Shown in pieces: positions 1 to 6,044 of a stretch of DNA of 6,217 bases; position 1 is the first letter of the stretch; the number at the start of each line of letters is the position of its first letter. A program made the position numbers and the translations under genes. This DNA comes from Candidatus Dadabacteria bacterium UBA2774 (GTDB taxonomy: Bacteria; Desulfobacterota_D; UBA1144; Nemesobacterales; UBA2774). The stretch covers positions 1 to 6,217 of the forward strand of contig DEIM01000089.1 in assembly GCA_002352485.1 (NCBI GenBank), given 5' to 3'. The notes beneath the pieces are model-generated. The model searched no databases. It was not told the DNA's origin and saw only the letters and a program-made list of their open reading frames with translations.

Positions 1-782
1 ATCCTGCCTACGCTGTTTTCCCTGAAATTGGCCACTACCCACCAGTTATCGTCGTCTACCAGCGTTAACACAGCGTCCCCTACGTCTATATAGGAGCCGC
101 TTACAAGCTGAAGGTTCGTAACGAACCCGTCTACTGACGCATACACCGTGGTCTGCTCCAGCTGGTAGCGGTAATATGCAAGCTGCGATTCCATCTGTCT
201 GATCAGAGCGAATTCTCCGTCTATTGTATATTCGAGCGCCTGCTTTGTTCGCTCATACTCAGCAATGGATTGATTCAGGACCGCCTTTTGAGAGTTTAGC
301 TGATCAATTGCCTGATCAAGCTCAATACGTGCTACGTAATTCTTCTCTGCAAGCGGCAGGAGGTCATCGTAGAGCTTTTGAGCATAGGTAAGATCTGCCT
401 GAGACTGCTTCACAACCTGCTCTGCCGCCCTTATATCACTCTCATACTGATTGACTTCTTGTCTGGACTGTACAAGCTCGGCGCGCTGCTGCTCTACCTG
501 ATACTCAAAGGGGCGTGGGTCAAGGCTAAAGAGCTTCTCACCCTCCTGGACGAACTGGTTATTCTCCACATAGACGCCTATCACCCTGCCCTCTACCTGC
601 GGGGCCACCTGCACAACGTAGGCCTGTATATACGCGTCGCTCGTGTAAGGCGTATAGCGGTCCAGAAGCGCGTAATAAATAATCAGAACTACCACAATGC
701 AAACAATCAGAATTATCCAAAACCTTGTGGTGTATTCAGGCCCTTTAATACCTAATTTGGTTAAGAAATCGTTGAGGTTCAT
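1..782 (-). CDS. HlyD-family membrane-fusion (periplasmic adaptor) protein, 3' end off the window
   Basis: This is the adaptor subunit of an efflux or secretion system, anchored in the inner membrane and spanning the periplasm. The first 260 residues are visible; the C-terminus lies beyond the left edge. Residues 1-20 are cytoplasmic and 21-40 form one transmembrane anchor (FWIILIVCIVVVLIIYY). Then comes the family signature TSDAYIQAYVVQVAPQVEG (about 47-65), leading into the first lipoyl half-domain (to about 90, GEKLFSLDPRPF). Residues 95-210 are a Gln/Glu-rich coiled-coil hairpin. The second lipoyl half follows (TTVYASVDGFVTNLQLVSG, about 211-229) and the start of the beta-barrel (WWVVANFRENSVGR). 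The NLQL and FREN motifs recall YibH/YiaV-type adaptors more than AaeA. The ATG at 782 is the first start after an in-frame TGA four codons upstream; only a weak GGA precedes it. It lies 56 bp downstream of the lipoprotein gene on the same strand. The FUSC exporter upstream is its probable partner, which is inference. Confidence 0.93.
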   Translation of the reverse strand, partial: MNLNDFLTKLGIKGPEYTTRFWIILIVCIVVVLIIYYALLDRYTPYTSDAYIQAYVVQVAPQVEGRVIGVYVENNQFVQEGEKLFSLDPRPFEYQVEQQRAELVQSRQEVNQYESDIRAAEQVVKQSQADLTYAQKLYDDLLPLAEKNYVARIELDQAIDQLNSQKAVLNQSIAEYERTKQALEYTIDGEFALIRQMESQLAYYRYQLEQTTVYASVDGFVTNLQLVSGSYIDVGDAVLTLVDDDNWWVVANFRENSVGR

Positions 783-838
783 TTGAGGTCCGGGTCACTA
801 AATTGCCCAATCTCAAAAAGCACAATTCTTAAGTAGTA

Positions 839-1252
839 TTACCAGCCCCAGGGACCGCCGAGCCATCCCCACATGTTGGCGTCGGCTGCGGCCTGCTCGT
901 TCATAAGAGCCGCGTCCTGTTCCTCGTCAGCGATATTCTGCTCGACATTAAATTTCTGATAACGCTCATACGCAGCCTGGTCGCCGGTGTAGACGCATTT
1001 ACAGTTATACGGGTCAGCATACCAGTAAAGAGGTTTATTGTCCTTAACACTGAATTCGACTTTAAGCGGTGTTAAGGTGTTTAGGTTTGCAACTTCTTCA
1101 GGTGTCTCAGCAGGAATCATAACAAATCCCGCAGCGCTCAAGAGCTCCTCAGTGGACTGAGCATCCTGCGATTTTATAGCAGCACAGCTCATAAGGAAAA
1201 ACACGCCGAGCACAGCTAAAACACAAATTCCTGGTGTTGTTCTTAGTTTCAT
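839..1252 (-). CDS. Small uncharacterised lipoprotein with CxC motif and Trp/Gly-rich C-terminus
   Basis: This is a 137-residue protein of no named family. Residues 1-22 are a lipoprotein signal peptide: a basic n-region (MKLR), a hydrophobic core (ICVLAVLGVFFL) and a lipobox ending FLMSC, giving lipidated Cys23. Ala follows at +2, which under the Lol rule predicts the outer membrane. The mature part has a predicted helical stretch (TEELLSAAGF), a strand-like segment (LKVEFSV) and the compact block WYADPYNCKCVYTG (77-90) with Cys84 and Cys86. It then has QAAYERYQKF, an acidic Ala/Gln-rich helix (about 103-126) and the terminal WGWLGGPWGW. From memory, a YADPxxCxCLYVG-like block recurs in other small unannotated proteobacterial lipoproteins, but I cannot name the family. 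The open frame extends to 1306. I chose the ATG at 1252 because GGAGG lies 5 nt upstream and the signal peptide begins there; the ATG at 1255 is the alternative. It sits between the antiporter and adaptor genes, so a role in the same envelope process is inference. Confidence 0.88.
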   Translation of the reverse strand: MKLRTTPGICVLAVLGVFFLMSCAAIKSQDAQSTEELLSAAGFVMIPAETPEEVANLNTLTPLKVEFSVKDNKPLYWYADPYNCKCVYTGDQAAYERYQKFNVEQNIADEEQDAALMNEQAAADANMWGWLGGPWGW

Positions 1253-1257
1253 CATTT

Positions 1258-1262
1258 CCTCC
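1258..1262 (-). promoter_or_regulatory. Strong Shine-Dalgarno (GGAGG) of the lipoprotein gene
   Basis: GGAGG on the minus strand ends 5 nt before the ATG at 1252 and 2 nt before the ATG at 1255. The spacing favours 1252 and rules out the longer frame opening at 1306. It is the only near-consensus ribosome-binding site I find in front of a gene in this window. Confidence 0.85.
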
Positions 1263-1301
1263 GTAATACTAATTAATGGCCGAACTAATTGATAGACTGA
1301 A

Positions 1302-1311
1302 TACAATTGTA
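1302..1311. repeat. 10-bp palindrome TACAATTGTA upstream of the lipoprotein gene
   Basis: A perfect palindrome lies about 50 bp upstream of the lipoprotein start. An 8-base part reading AATTGTAC (1305-1312) recurs at 2709-2716 in the gap before the antiporter gene. It could be a regulator half-site or chance in AT-rich spacer DNA; no protein can be assigned. Confidence 0.3.
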
Positions 1312-1341
1312 CGACGTTGATTAAAACCTAACATCTATTTA

Positions 1342-1347
1342 ATTATA
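1342..1347 (-). promoter_or_regulatory. Candidate -10 box (TATAAT) before the lipoprotein gene
   Basis: A perfect TATAAT on the minus strand lies in the 109-bp gap between the antiporter stop and the lipoprotein start. A transcript would begin near 1335, leaving an untranslated leader of about 83 nt. I see no good -35 hexamer at 16-18 bp, so it may be a weak or activator-dependent internal promoter, or chance. Confidence 0.3.
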
Positions 1348-1361
1348 AGCCAATAAAAGGA

Positions 1362-2633
1362 TTATTTTGTTCGGTGCTCTTTTGACTTCACCCAGTTTAT
1401 AACTCTCCCAAGTGTAAGCCCCTGTACGAAAACGGAAAATACAACTACGACGTATGTAAGAACGATCACAACATCCCTCTCTTGCGAATTTGGCAGCGAA
1501 AGGGCAAGCGCAATAGAGACTCCGCCCCTGAGCCCGCACCACGTCATTACAAAGCCTTTTAAAGAAGGAAGCTTTCTAAAGAATCTAAGGAATATTAGCG
1601 GCACCTCGACACTTACATACCTTGCTATAATAGTCACCGGTATGACCAGTATACAGCCTGCTAAGAATGTTTTTTGAAAATTCAATACCAGCACCTCAAG
1701 CCCGATTAGAACAAAAAGGAGCGCGTTAAGCACTTCGTCAATAACATCCCAGAAATCATGCACATACCGCACGTGCGTAGCCGCTTCATCATCGGGTCTA
1801 TGACTCCTGCTCTTGGCCAGAAACAGTCCCGCGACAACGCTCGTTAGCGGGCCCGACACATCCAGAAGCTCTGCCACCGTGTATGCGCCCGATACAAGCG
1901 CAAGCGTAATGAGTACGATCACAATATGGTTGTTAGAGCCCTCTTTAAATATTTTTAATATCATCCTGTGAGCCAAATATCCGAAGAATAGCCCCAGGAA
2001 TAAACCTCCTAATGCCTCTTTGATAAAAAATCTAACTATATCTGCACCGGCAAATTGAGCGTCACCGCCTGCTACCGCGACTAAAAAGACAAAAAGCACT
2101 ACGGCAACCGCATCATTAAAGAGCGACTCCCCTGTAATTGTGGTTTCCAAAGATTGGCTGGCATTGACCTGTTTTAACAATTTCAGCACAACCACGGCGT
2201 CAATAGGAGATATTATGGCTCCGAAAATAATCGCATATATAAGAGGAAAATCCTTTCCGAAAAGTGAGAATAACCAGTGAAGTGTAAACCCGATTAATAT
2301 TGTAGAGATGATAATCCCCACAGTTGCCAGATAAGCGATTGTCCACTTGTATTCTTTTAAATCAGAAATATTTACCCTGGAGGCAGCGGCAAAAAGTAAG
2401 AAGCTTAGAAGTCCGTTCATTACGAGATGGTTAAAATCAGCGGCTTCTACGAGCTTTATAGCCCAGTCTATACCCCCGAAGCCCAGATAACCGGAGGTGA
2501 TAATCACAAGTGAGGAAATAAGCGACGCAAGCATTACCCCCACCGTCGAGGGAAGCTTTATGTAGACCACATTTAGAAAGCTGAATACAGCAGTAAGTGT
2601 AATCAGTATCGCGAATACGTTAAATAAATCCAT
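1362..2633 (-). CDS. CPA1/NhaP-type monovalent cation:proton antiporter
   Basis: This inner-membrane antiporter should exchange Na+ or K+ for H+, serving pH and ion homeostasis. Numbering here is from a GTG at 2660 (432 residues). I prefer the ATG at 2633 (codon 10, 423 residues), because family members typically begin with this MDLFN-like segment running straight into helix 1. Neither start has a convincing Shine-Dalgarno. An in-frame TGA lies just upstream of the GTG. There are about 12 hydrophobic segments. Family motifs are LLSFLLFAAASRVNISDL (about 84-101), SPIDAVVVLKLLK (151-163) with the unwound-helix Asp154, GESLFNDAVAV (177-187) with Ser179, Asn182 and Asp183, LIGLEV (318-323), and the late-helix motif TWCGLRGGVSIALALSLP (373-390) with Arg378. 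The Thr usual before the helix-4 Asp (SPTD) is Ile here; in solved NhaP structures that residue contributes its backbone carbonyl, so activity is plausible. No long cytoplasmic C-terminal regulatory domain is present. The gene is co-oriented with the exporter upstream and the lipoprotein downstream. Confidence 0.93.
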   Translation of the reverse strand: MDLFNVFAILITLTAVFSFLNVVYIKLPSTVGVMLASLISSLVIITSGYLGFGGIDWAIKLVEAADFNHLVMNGLLSFLLFAAASRVNISDLKEYKWTIAYLATVGIIISTILIGFTLHWLFSLFGKDFPLIYAIIFGAIISPIDAVVVLKLLKQVNASQSLETTITGESLFNDAVAVVLFVFLVAVAGGDAQFAGADIVRFFIKEALGGLFLGLFFGYLAHRMILKIFKEGSNNHIVIVLITLALVSGAYTVAELLDVSGPLTSVVAGLFLAKSRSHRPDDEAATHVRYVHDFWDVIDEVLNALLFVLIGLEVLVLNFQKTFLAGCILVIPVTIIARYVSVEVPLIFLRFFRKLPSLKGFVMTWCGLRGGVSIALALSLPNSQERDVVIVLTYVVVVFSVFVQGLTLGRVINWVKSKEHRTK

Positions 2634-2675
2634 ATTTTTAGAGGTCGAAAGCTCCGCCACTGAGCCTGCAATTCA

Positions 2676-2681
2676 ATTATA
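2676..2681 (-). promoter_or_regulatory. Candidate -10 box (TATAAT) before the antiporter gene
   Basis: A perfect TATAAT on the minus strand lies in the gap between the exporter stop and the antiporter start. Transcription would begin near 2669, giving a leader of about 36 nt to the ATG at 2633 but only about 9 nt to the GTG at 2660. This weakly supports the ATG. No clear -35 element is visible at 16-18 bp, so this is a possible internal operon promoter. Confidence 0.35.
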
Positions 2682-2746
2682 GTCAGTGTTTTTAGAATTA
2701 AAAGCAGAAATTGTACAACAAGTTAAAGTACCTGCAATATCCTGCG

Positions 2747-4990
2747 CTATGTCTCGGAAGTCTGAAGCGATAACTCATGCTCAGGCTCAATGCCGTTTAT
2801 CGTATTCAAATGTTGAGAGATTTTATAAAGAGAATCTAACAGATTGTCTACGCTTGTGGACAAAAGAACATTCATTTCAACATCCAGTGGCTCATATTTA
2901 CGCCAGACATCCGAGTCTCTGAATGCCCTCCTGTCATCTTCAATCTTAACTTTTAAGTCTGAGATTTTAGTGGACATATCCGTTCTCGAAGATCCGAGAA
3001 GTAAAGACACCTCATCGAAGTAGCCGGTGAGCATCTTATAGTCCTCAGACATATGACTCAGATATAGATGAAAGAGCTCGCTGTCGATATGACTGTAAAC
3101 TGTTCTCTTTACGGTTGAGAGGTCGGCGAACATCTCCTCCAGGGATTCTATAATATGGATGTATTCGTCTGAGTGAAGCTTTTCATCGCGCATAACGTAC
3201 TCGGCATCGTGAAGAAGCGCACTGCTCGTAGGCAGAGACGCCGCCAATGGTACTACCTTTGCGTCTATCTTCTCCATGTCCTTTATATCGAGCATCAAGA
3301 GCCTACTCAGTATGCCGCCGCTTACACGAAGGGATTTTGATATGTTTTGTTGCAGCTGCGTATAAGGGTTTACAGGCCATACAAGATGAAGCACTATCAG
3401 CCCGATAAAAGCTGCCGAAAGAAGAGCTAAGAATCGAGTTACAGCAGCGTCCAGATCGACCTGGGGTCCGGTCGAGTAAAGGAGCGCGTAAGGAATTACG
3501 AGCCCTGCCTGAAGACCCGCTGCTGATATATCACGCGGGCTGGTAGTCACAAATGACGCCAGGAAGAAACCTATACAGAATAGGAGTATTAATATTGTAA
3601 AATGAGTCGCGATCGAGATAACCACAAGGGCGACTAATCCATAAAGGATGCCGGATATTATTCCGGCTATACCGTACCAGCTTTTCATAAACGCCTGACC
3701 CAGGTTAGGGATGATACCGAACAAAATTGCGTAAAAGGAGACAAGCGCACCGCCCGGAAGGCCTATAGTCACCTGTCCGAGCAGGAGAAGCCAGAATATT
3801 ATCACGGTTCTGATAGCGACTTTAATAGTTTCATCATTAAATTGAAAAAAGGGTTTCGTTTTCAACTCTTCAACTTCGGGCGTGTGTGTCACGCGGAGCT
3901 CGATAATGTCACGGTACTGATTTTTCTCAATTATGTTATAGAACTTCTCGATTTTACTTAGCTTTAACGAAACTTCGTCCAGTACAGGAAGCATCGCGCC
4001 GAAAGCCAGGAGATCCTCATAATACTGAGCCTCCTCCCCTTTTACCTCATGCTTTCTCCTATAGCGCTCGTGTAAAGAGTTAATCGAGCTCTCGATGTCC
4101 TCACCTTTAAGCCGCGCTGCCCGGTTTTCGGAAACAGCCTCCGAGAGCTCTTTTAAGCGCTCTGAGAAATTGAGCAAGATTGTATTAAGCTCTGAATAAA
4201 CCTGCTCATCGCTCAGAAACGCATGCTTTTTGAGCACATATTCCTCTAAGACCTCGGTCTTAATAAATACACCCCTGGCGAAAGTTATTATCTTAATATA
4301 GGCGCCGATGGGAAAGGAATTATTTTCCCCCTCCTCACTCTCTACCCTCTTAAGTATGTTCATAAGCCCTGAGAAAGTAACAAAAGCTGTAGATATGGAA
4401 TGGTGGTTATACCTTGTGTTTAAATCCTCTGAAGTATAGTTTTCATAGAGATTCCCGAGCTCGGAAAATATTGTGGACAGTGTCAGATCAAAAGTTTTTC
4501 GGCTCCTGTGCGGCCATATATAGTCGTCCACTATCCAGCAAACAATAACAGCCAAAACCATCTGCAATACAAAATTTTTAGCCGTAACTGTAGCTACGAT
4601 TAAGGATTCATTTATACCCATATACGTTGTTATTGCAATCAGCACACCGGTTAGTAACACGGCGAGAAAATATTTTTTAATAAACGTCATACACAAAAAG
4701 AGCACGAGGCTCATAAGGATCAAATACAATACTTTTGACTCAAGAAAGAGATATGTAATCCCAAGACTTAGGGCACCGAAGACAATTGCCGCAACTAGCG
4801 CCTCGACACCGACCTTGAAAGCCTGGCCGTGGAACAAGGTTAATATCAAAAACGTATAGAGCTCAGCCAGGTATATTGCATCGAGGTGAAAGATGTTATT
4901 TATCAGAACGCAAATTACAGCGGCCAGCACGACCTTAAGGGCGGATCTAACTCGAAATTCTTTTAAGTAAGCAGGCAGGTTCATTTTCAT
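2747..4990 (-). CDS. FUSC-family (AaeB/YccS-like) inner-membrane exporter
   Basis: This 747-residue protein has the duplicated layout of the fusaric acid resistance (FUSC) family, which includes the aromatic-acid exporter AaeB and YccS. The N-terminal membrane block (about 15-158) holds some five or six helices and ends in DDYIWPHR. A long charged cytoplasmic region (about 160-385) is largely helical. A second membrane block (about 388-540) begins KVAIRTVIIFWLLLLGQ, contains LPGGALVSFYAILFG and TTSPRDISAAGLQAGLVIPYA, and ends LHLVWPVNPY. A helical cytoplasmic tail follows (about 545-747). Each membrane block closes with the same Trp-Pro signature, as expected for an internal repeat. Length fits the family (AaeB about 655, YccS about 717). 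Members export aromatic acids and other small organic anions using the proton gradient; the substrate here is unknown. The first ATG after an in-frame TAG is at 4990; an ATG two codons on (4984) is possible. No Shine-Dalgarno is visible. It heads the minus-strand cluster and its adaptor is probably the HlyD-type protein at 1-782. Confidence 0.92.
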   Translation of the reverse strand: MKMNLPAYLKEFRVRSALKVVLAAVICVLINNIFHLDAIYLAELYTFLILTLFHGQAFKVGVEALVAAIVFGALSLGITYLFLESKVLYLILMSLVLFLCMTFIKKYFLAVLLTGVLIAITTYMGINESLIVATVTAKNFVLQMVLAVIVCWIVDDYIWPHRSRKTFDLTLSTIFSELGNLYENYTSEDLNTRYNHHSISTAFVTFSGLMNILKRVESEEGENNSFPIGAYIKIITFARGVFIKTEVLEEYVLKKHAFLSDEQVYSELNTILLNFSERLKELSEAVSENRAARLKGEDIESSINSLHERYRRKHEVKGEEAQYYEDLLAFGAMLPVLDEVSLKLSKIEKFYNIIEKNQYRDIIELRVTHTPEVEELKTKPFFQFNDETIKVAIRTVIIFWLLLLGQVTIGLPGGALVSFYAILFGIIPNLGQAFMKSWYGIAGIISGILYGLVALVVISIATHFTILILLFCIGFFLASFVTTSPRDISAAGLQAGLVIPYALLYSTGPQVDLDAAVTRFLALLSAAFIGLIVLHLVWPVNPYTQLQQNISKSLRVSGGILSRLLMLDIKDMEKIDAKVVPLAASLPTSSALLHDAEYVMRDEKLHSDEYIHIIESLEEMFADLSTVKRTVYSHIDSELFHLYLSHMSEDYKMLTGYFDEVSLLLGSSRTDMSTKISDLKVKIEDDRRAFRDSDVWRKYEPLDVEMNVLLSTSVDNLLDSLYKISQHLNTINGIEPEHELSLQTSET

Positions 4991-4991
4991 T

Positions 4992-5020
4992 AGTATGAAG
5001 CATTTCTAGATATATTTCGA
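4992..5020 (-). promoter_or_regulatory. Weak candidate promoter for the FUSC exporter
   Basis: On the minus strand TCGAAA (5020-5015) and CATACT (4997-4992) are 17 bp apart, each matching consensus at 4 of 6 positions. The start of transcription would fall at about 4985-4984, on or next to the second in-frame ATG (4984), implying a leaderless message for the shorter protein. A TATATC at 5014-5009 is an alternative -10 giving a normal leader. Neither is convincing by sequence alone. Confidence 0.25.
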
Positions 5021-5025
5021 TACAC

Positions 5026-5076
5026 CACGAAAGTTTAGTAATCGCGGGCATTGTTGACAATCAGATCACTTTCGTG
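5026..5076. repeat. Spaced 9-bp inverted repeat in the divergent control region (candidate operator)
   Basis: CACGAAAGT at 5026-5034 is matched exactly by its reverse complement ACTTTCGTG at 5068-5076. Identity stops abruptly outside the nine bases on both sides. Arm centres (5030 and 5072) are 42 bp apart, about four B-DNA turns, which would put both sites on one face of the helix. The right arm fills the end of the -35/-10 spacer of the plus-strand promoter and supplies the TG of its extended -10. The left arm sits about 36 bp upstream of the exporter start. In each gene's own direction the arm reads ACTTTCGTG. This suits a repressor or activator acting on both divergent genes, possibly by looping. 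No regulator is encoded in the window. Confidence 0.6.
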
Positions 5077-5083
5077 AGATAAT
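5054..5083 (+). promoter_or_regulatory. Strong extended -10 sigma70 promoter for the DUF4396 gene
   Basis: A perfect -35 TTGACA (5054-5059), an 18-bp spacer and GATAAT (5078-5083, 5 of 6) are present, with TG at 5075-5076 giving an extended -10. Transcription should begin near 5090, leaving a leader of about 42 nt before the ATG at 5132. The right arm of the 9-bp inverted repeat overlaps the spacer, so a bound protein would probably block or modulate RNA polymerase. Confidence 0.75.
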
Positions 5084-5131
5084 GGCAATTAAGTCTACGG
5101 TGTGGGGATTATTAAATTATATAAGTGAAAC

Positions 5132-5968
5132 ATGGAAGCGATAATACCTAATTCAATCGCAGGCGGAGTACTTCTCCTTTGGTTCATCCTAACCGGGTTG
5201 TCACTCATATTCCTGGTATACGATCTTCATACTAACACCCCGTCTATGGGCATTATGAAGCTCGCCTGGTTCCTGATTGTATTATATACCGGCCCTTTCG
5301 GGCTATTTATATTTTTGCTCACCTGCCGCCAGCCCTTAGATGAGTCTCATGACGAGTTCATAAAGGACCACTGGAAACAGTCCATAGGCTCCATGATCCA
5401 CTGCATCGCGGGAGACGCAACCGGTATTATCCTCGCTGCCATAGTAACTTTCCAGTTAGGATTTCCTAACGGCCTCGATCTGATTATTGAGTACTCTACA
5501 GCCTACTTGTTCGGTCTTTTGGTATTCCAAGCCCTATTTATGAAGTCGATGCTCGGAGGCAACTATTTCGTAGCCATTAAAAAAACCATTTTCTCAGAGA
5601 CCGTATCCATGAACATGGTTATGGTGGGAATGATCCCGGTCATGGCAATTATGCGCGGTCTTATTCCCGGTGGGGACGACCCCAAGGGGCTGATGTTCTG
5701 GGGTATCGCATCCGTTGCCACTATTGCGGGTGGTCTAACTGCCTATCCTATGAACTCATGGCTTGTCGGTAGCGGCCTCAAGCACGGCATGATGACCGCA
5801 GCCTCGAGTAAACCAATCGGTCACGGAGACATGGGAGGCATGAAGATGGACATGTCTAAAAAACCTGATGTATCCCTTGGCAAAAAGCTCGGTTTAGTAG
5901 TGCTTACGTTCGGATTCCTTGCTCTTGCAGTCTGGATCACCTCATTCTTTATAGAGCTTAAGCTCTAA
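5132..5968 (+). CDS. DUF4396 polytopic membrane protein with Met/His-rich segments
   Basis: This 278-residue protein has about seven predicted transmembrane helices (roughly 10-31, 40-64, 89-109, 117-137, 159-178, 187-207, 252-273). I recognise the DUF4396 pattern: an HWKQSIGSMIHCIAGDATGI block (80-99) with His80, His90, Cys91 and Asp95, and a second block YPMNSWLVGSGLKHGMM (205-221). The family has no firmly established function. Metal-like features are visible here. The fifth membrane segment is unusually Met-rich (SMNMVMVGMIPVMAIM, six Met within 159-174). The loop before the last helix is rich in His and Met (LKHGMM, then HGDMGGMKMDM at 231-241). This suggests a soft-metal (copper-type) transport or sensing role, by inference only. 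The ATG at 5132 is fixed by an in-frame TGA two codons upstream; the Shine-Dalgarno is weak (AAGTGA, 3 nt away). It is transcribed divergently from the exporter, under the promoter and possible operator at 5026-5083. Confidence 0.85.
   Translation: MEAIIPNSIAGGVLLLWFILTGLSLIFLVYDLHTNTPSMGIMKLAWFLIVLYTGPFGLFIFLLTCRQPLDESHDEFIKDHWKQSIGSMIHCIAGDATGIILAAIVTFQLGFPNGLDLIIEYSTAYLFGLLVFQALFMKSMLGGNYFVAIKKTIFSETVSMNMVMVGMIPVMAIMRGLIPGGDDPKGLMFWGIASVATIAGGLTAYPMNSWLVGSGLKHGMMTAASSKPIGHGDMGGMKMDMSKKPDVSLGKKLGLVVLTFGFLALAVWITSFFIELKL
5952..5967. repeat. 16-bp perfect palindrome over the DUF4396 stop codon
   Basis: TAGAGCTTAAGCTCTA is a perfect palindrome overlapping the last codons and most of the TAA stop (5966-5968). 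It could fold as a 6-bp stem with a TTAA loop. No U-tract follows on either strand, so it is at best a weak terminator or an RNA-stabilising 3' hairpin. No better terminator is visible in 5969-6044. Confidence 0.4.
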
Positions 5969-6010
5969 GCAGGGTTAGTAATCAATAACAGGCACCATCT
6001 ATAGGCCGCT

Positions 6011-6038
6011 TTGCCCCCTCAACTGTAAATGCTAGACT
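6011..6038 (+). promoter_or_regulatory. Extended -10 promoter giving a probable leaderless ogg transcript
   Basis: TTGCCC (6011-6016, 4 of 6) is separated by 16 bp from TAGACT (6033-6038, 4 of 6), which is preceded by TGC, an extended -10. The base seven nucleotides past the -10 is the A of the ATG at 6045, so the predicted transcript starts at the initiation codon. The absence of any Shine-Dalgarno and the in-frame TAG at 6039-6041 fit this. Confidence 0.5.
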
Positions 6039-6044
6039 TAGCCT

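Noticed and set aside
378..755. Plus-strand open frame of 125 codons
   Set aside because: It lies antisense to the well-supported HlyD-family adaptor, whose anchor, lipoyl and coiled-coil motifs read cleanly on the minus strand; the plus product has no recognisable motif or ribosome-binding site.
1268..1290. Direct repeat of ACTAATT (1268-1274 and 1284-1290) before the lipoprotein gene
   Set aside because: Seven AT-rich bases repeated at 16 bp are easily expected by chance in this spacer; no further copies or symmetry seen.
1253..1306. N-terminal extension of the lipoprotein (MYSVYQLVRP...)
   Set aside because: It would place the GGAGG site inside the gene and push the lipoprotein signal peptide away from the N-terminus.
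1339..1542. Minus-strand open frame of 67 codons overlapping the antiporter 3' end
   Set aside because: It is in another frame within the antiporter coding region and yields a Cys/Arg-rich product with no family resemblance.
2634..2746. Possible terminator after the exporter gene
   Set aside because: Only the short TTGTACAA palindrome is visible, without a GC-rich stem, so I do not split the operon here.
2686..2922. Plus-strand open frame of 78 codons
   Set aside because: Mostly antisense to the FUSC C-terminal tail and with no start signal; a shadow of the real gene.
5969..6044. Possible intrinsic terminator between DUF4396 and ogg
   Set aside because: No stem followed by a T-run is present on either strand; the only strong symmetry is the palindrome over the stop codon, which lacks a U-tract.
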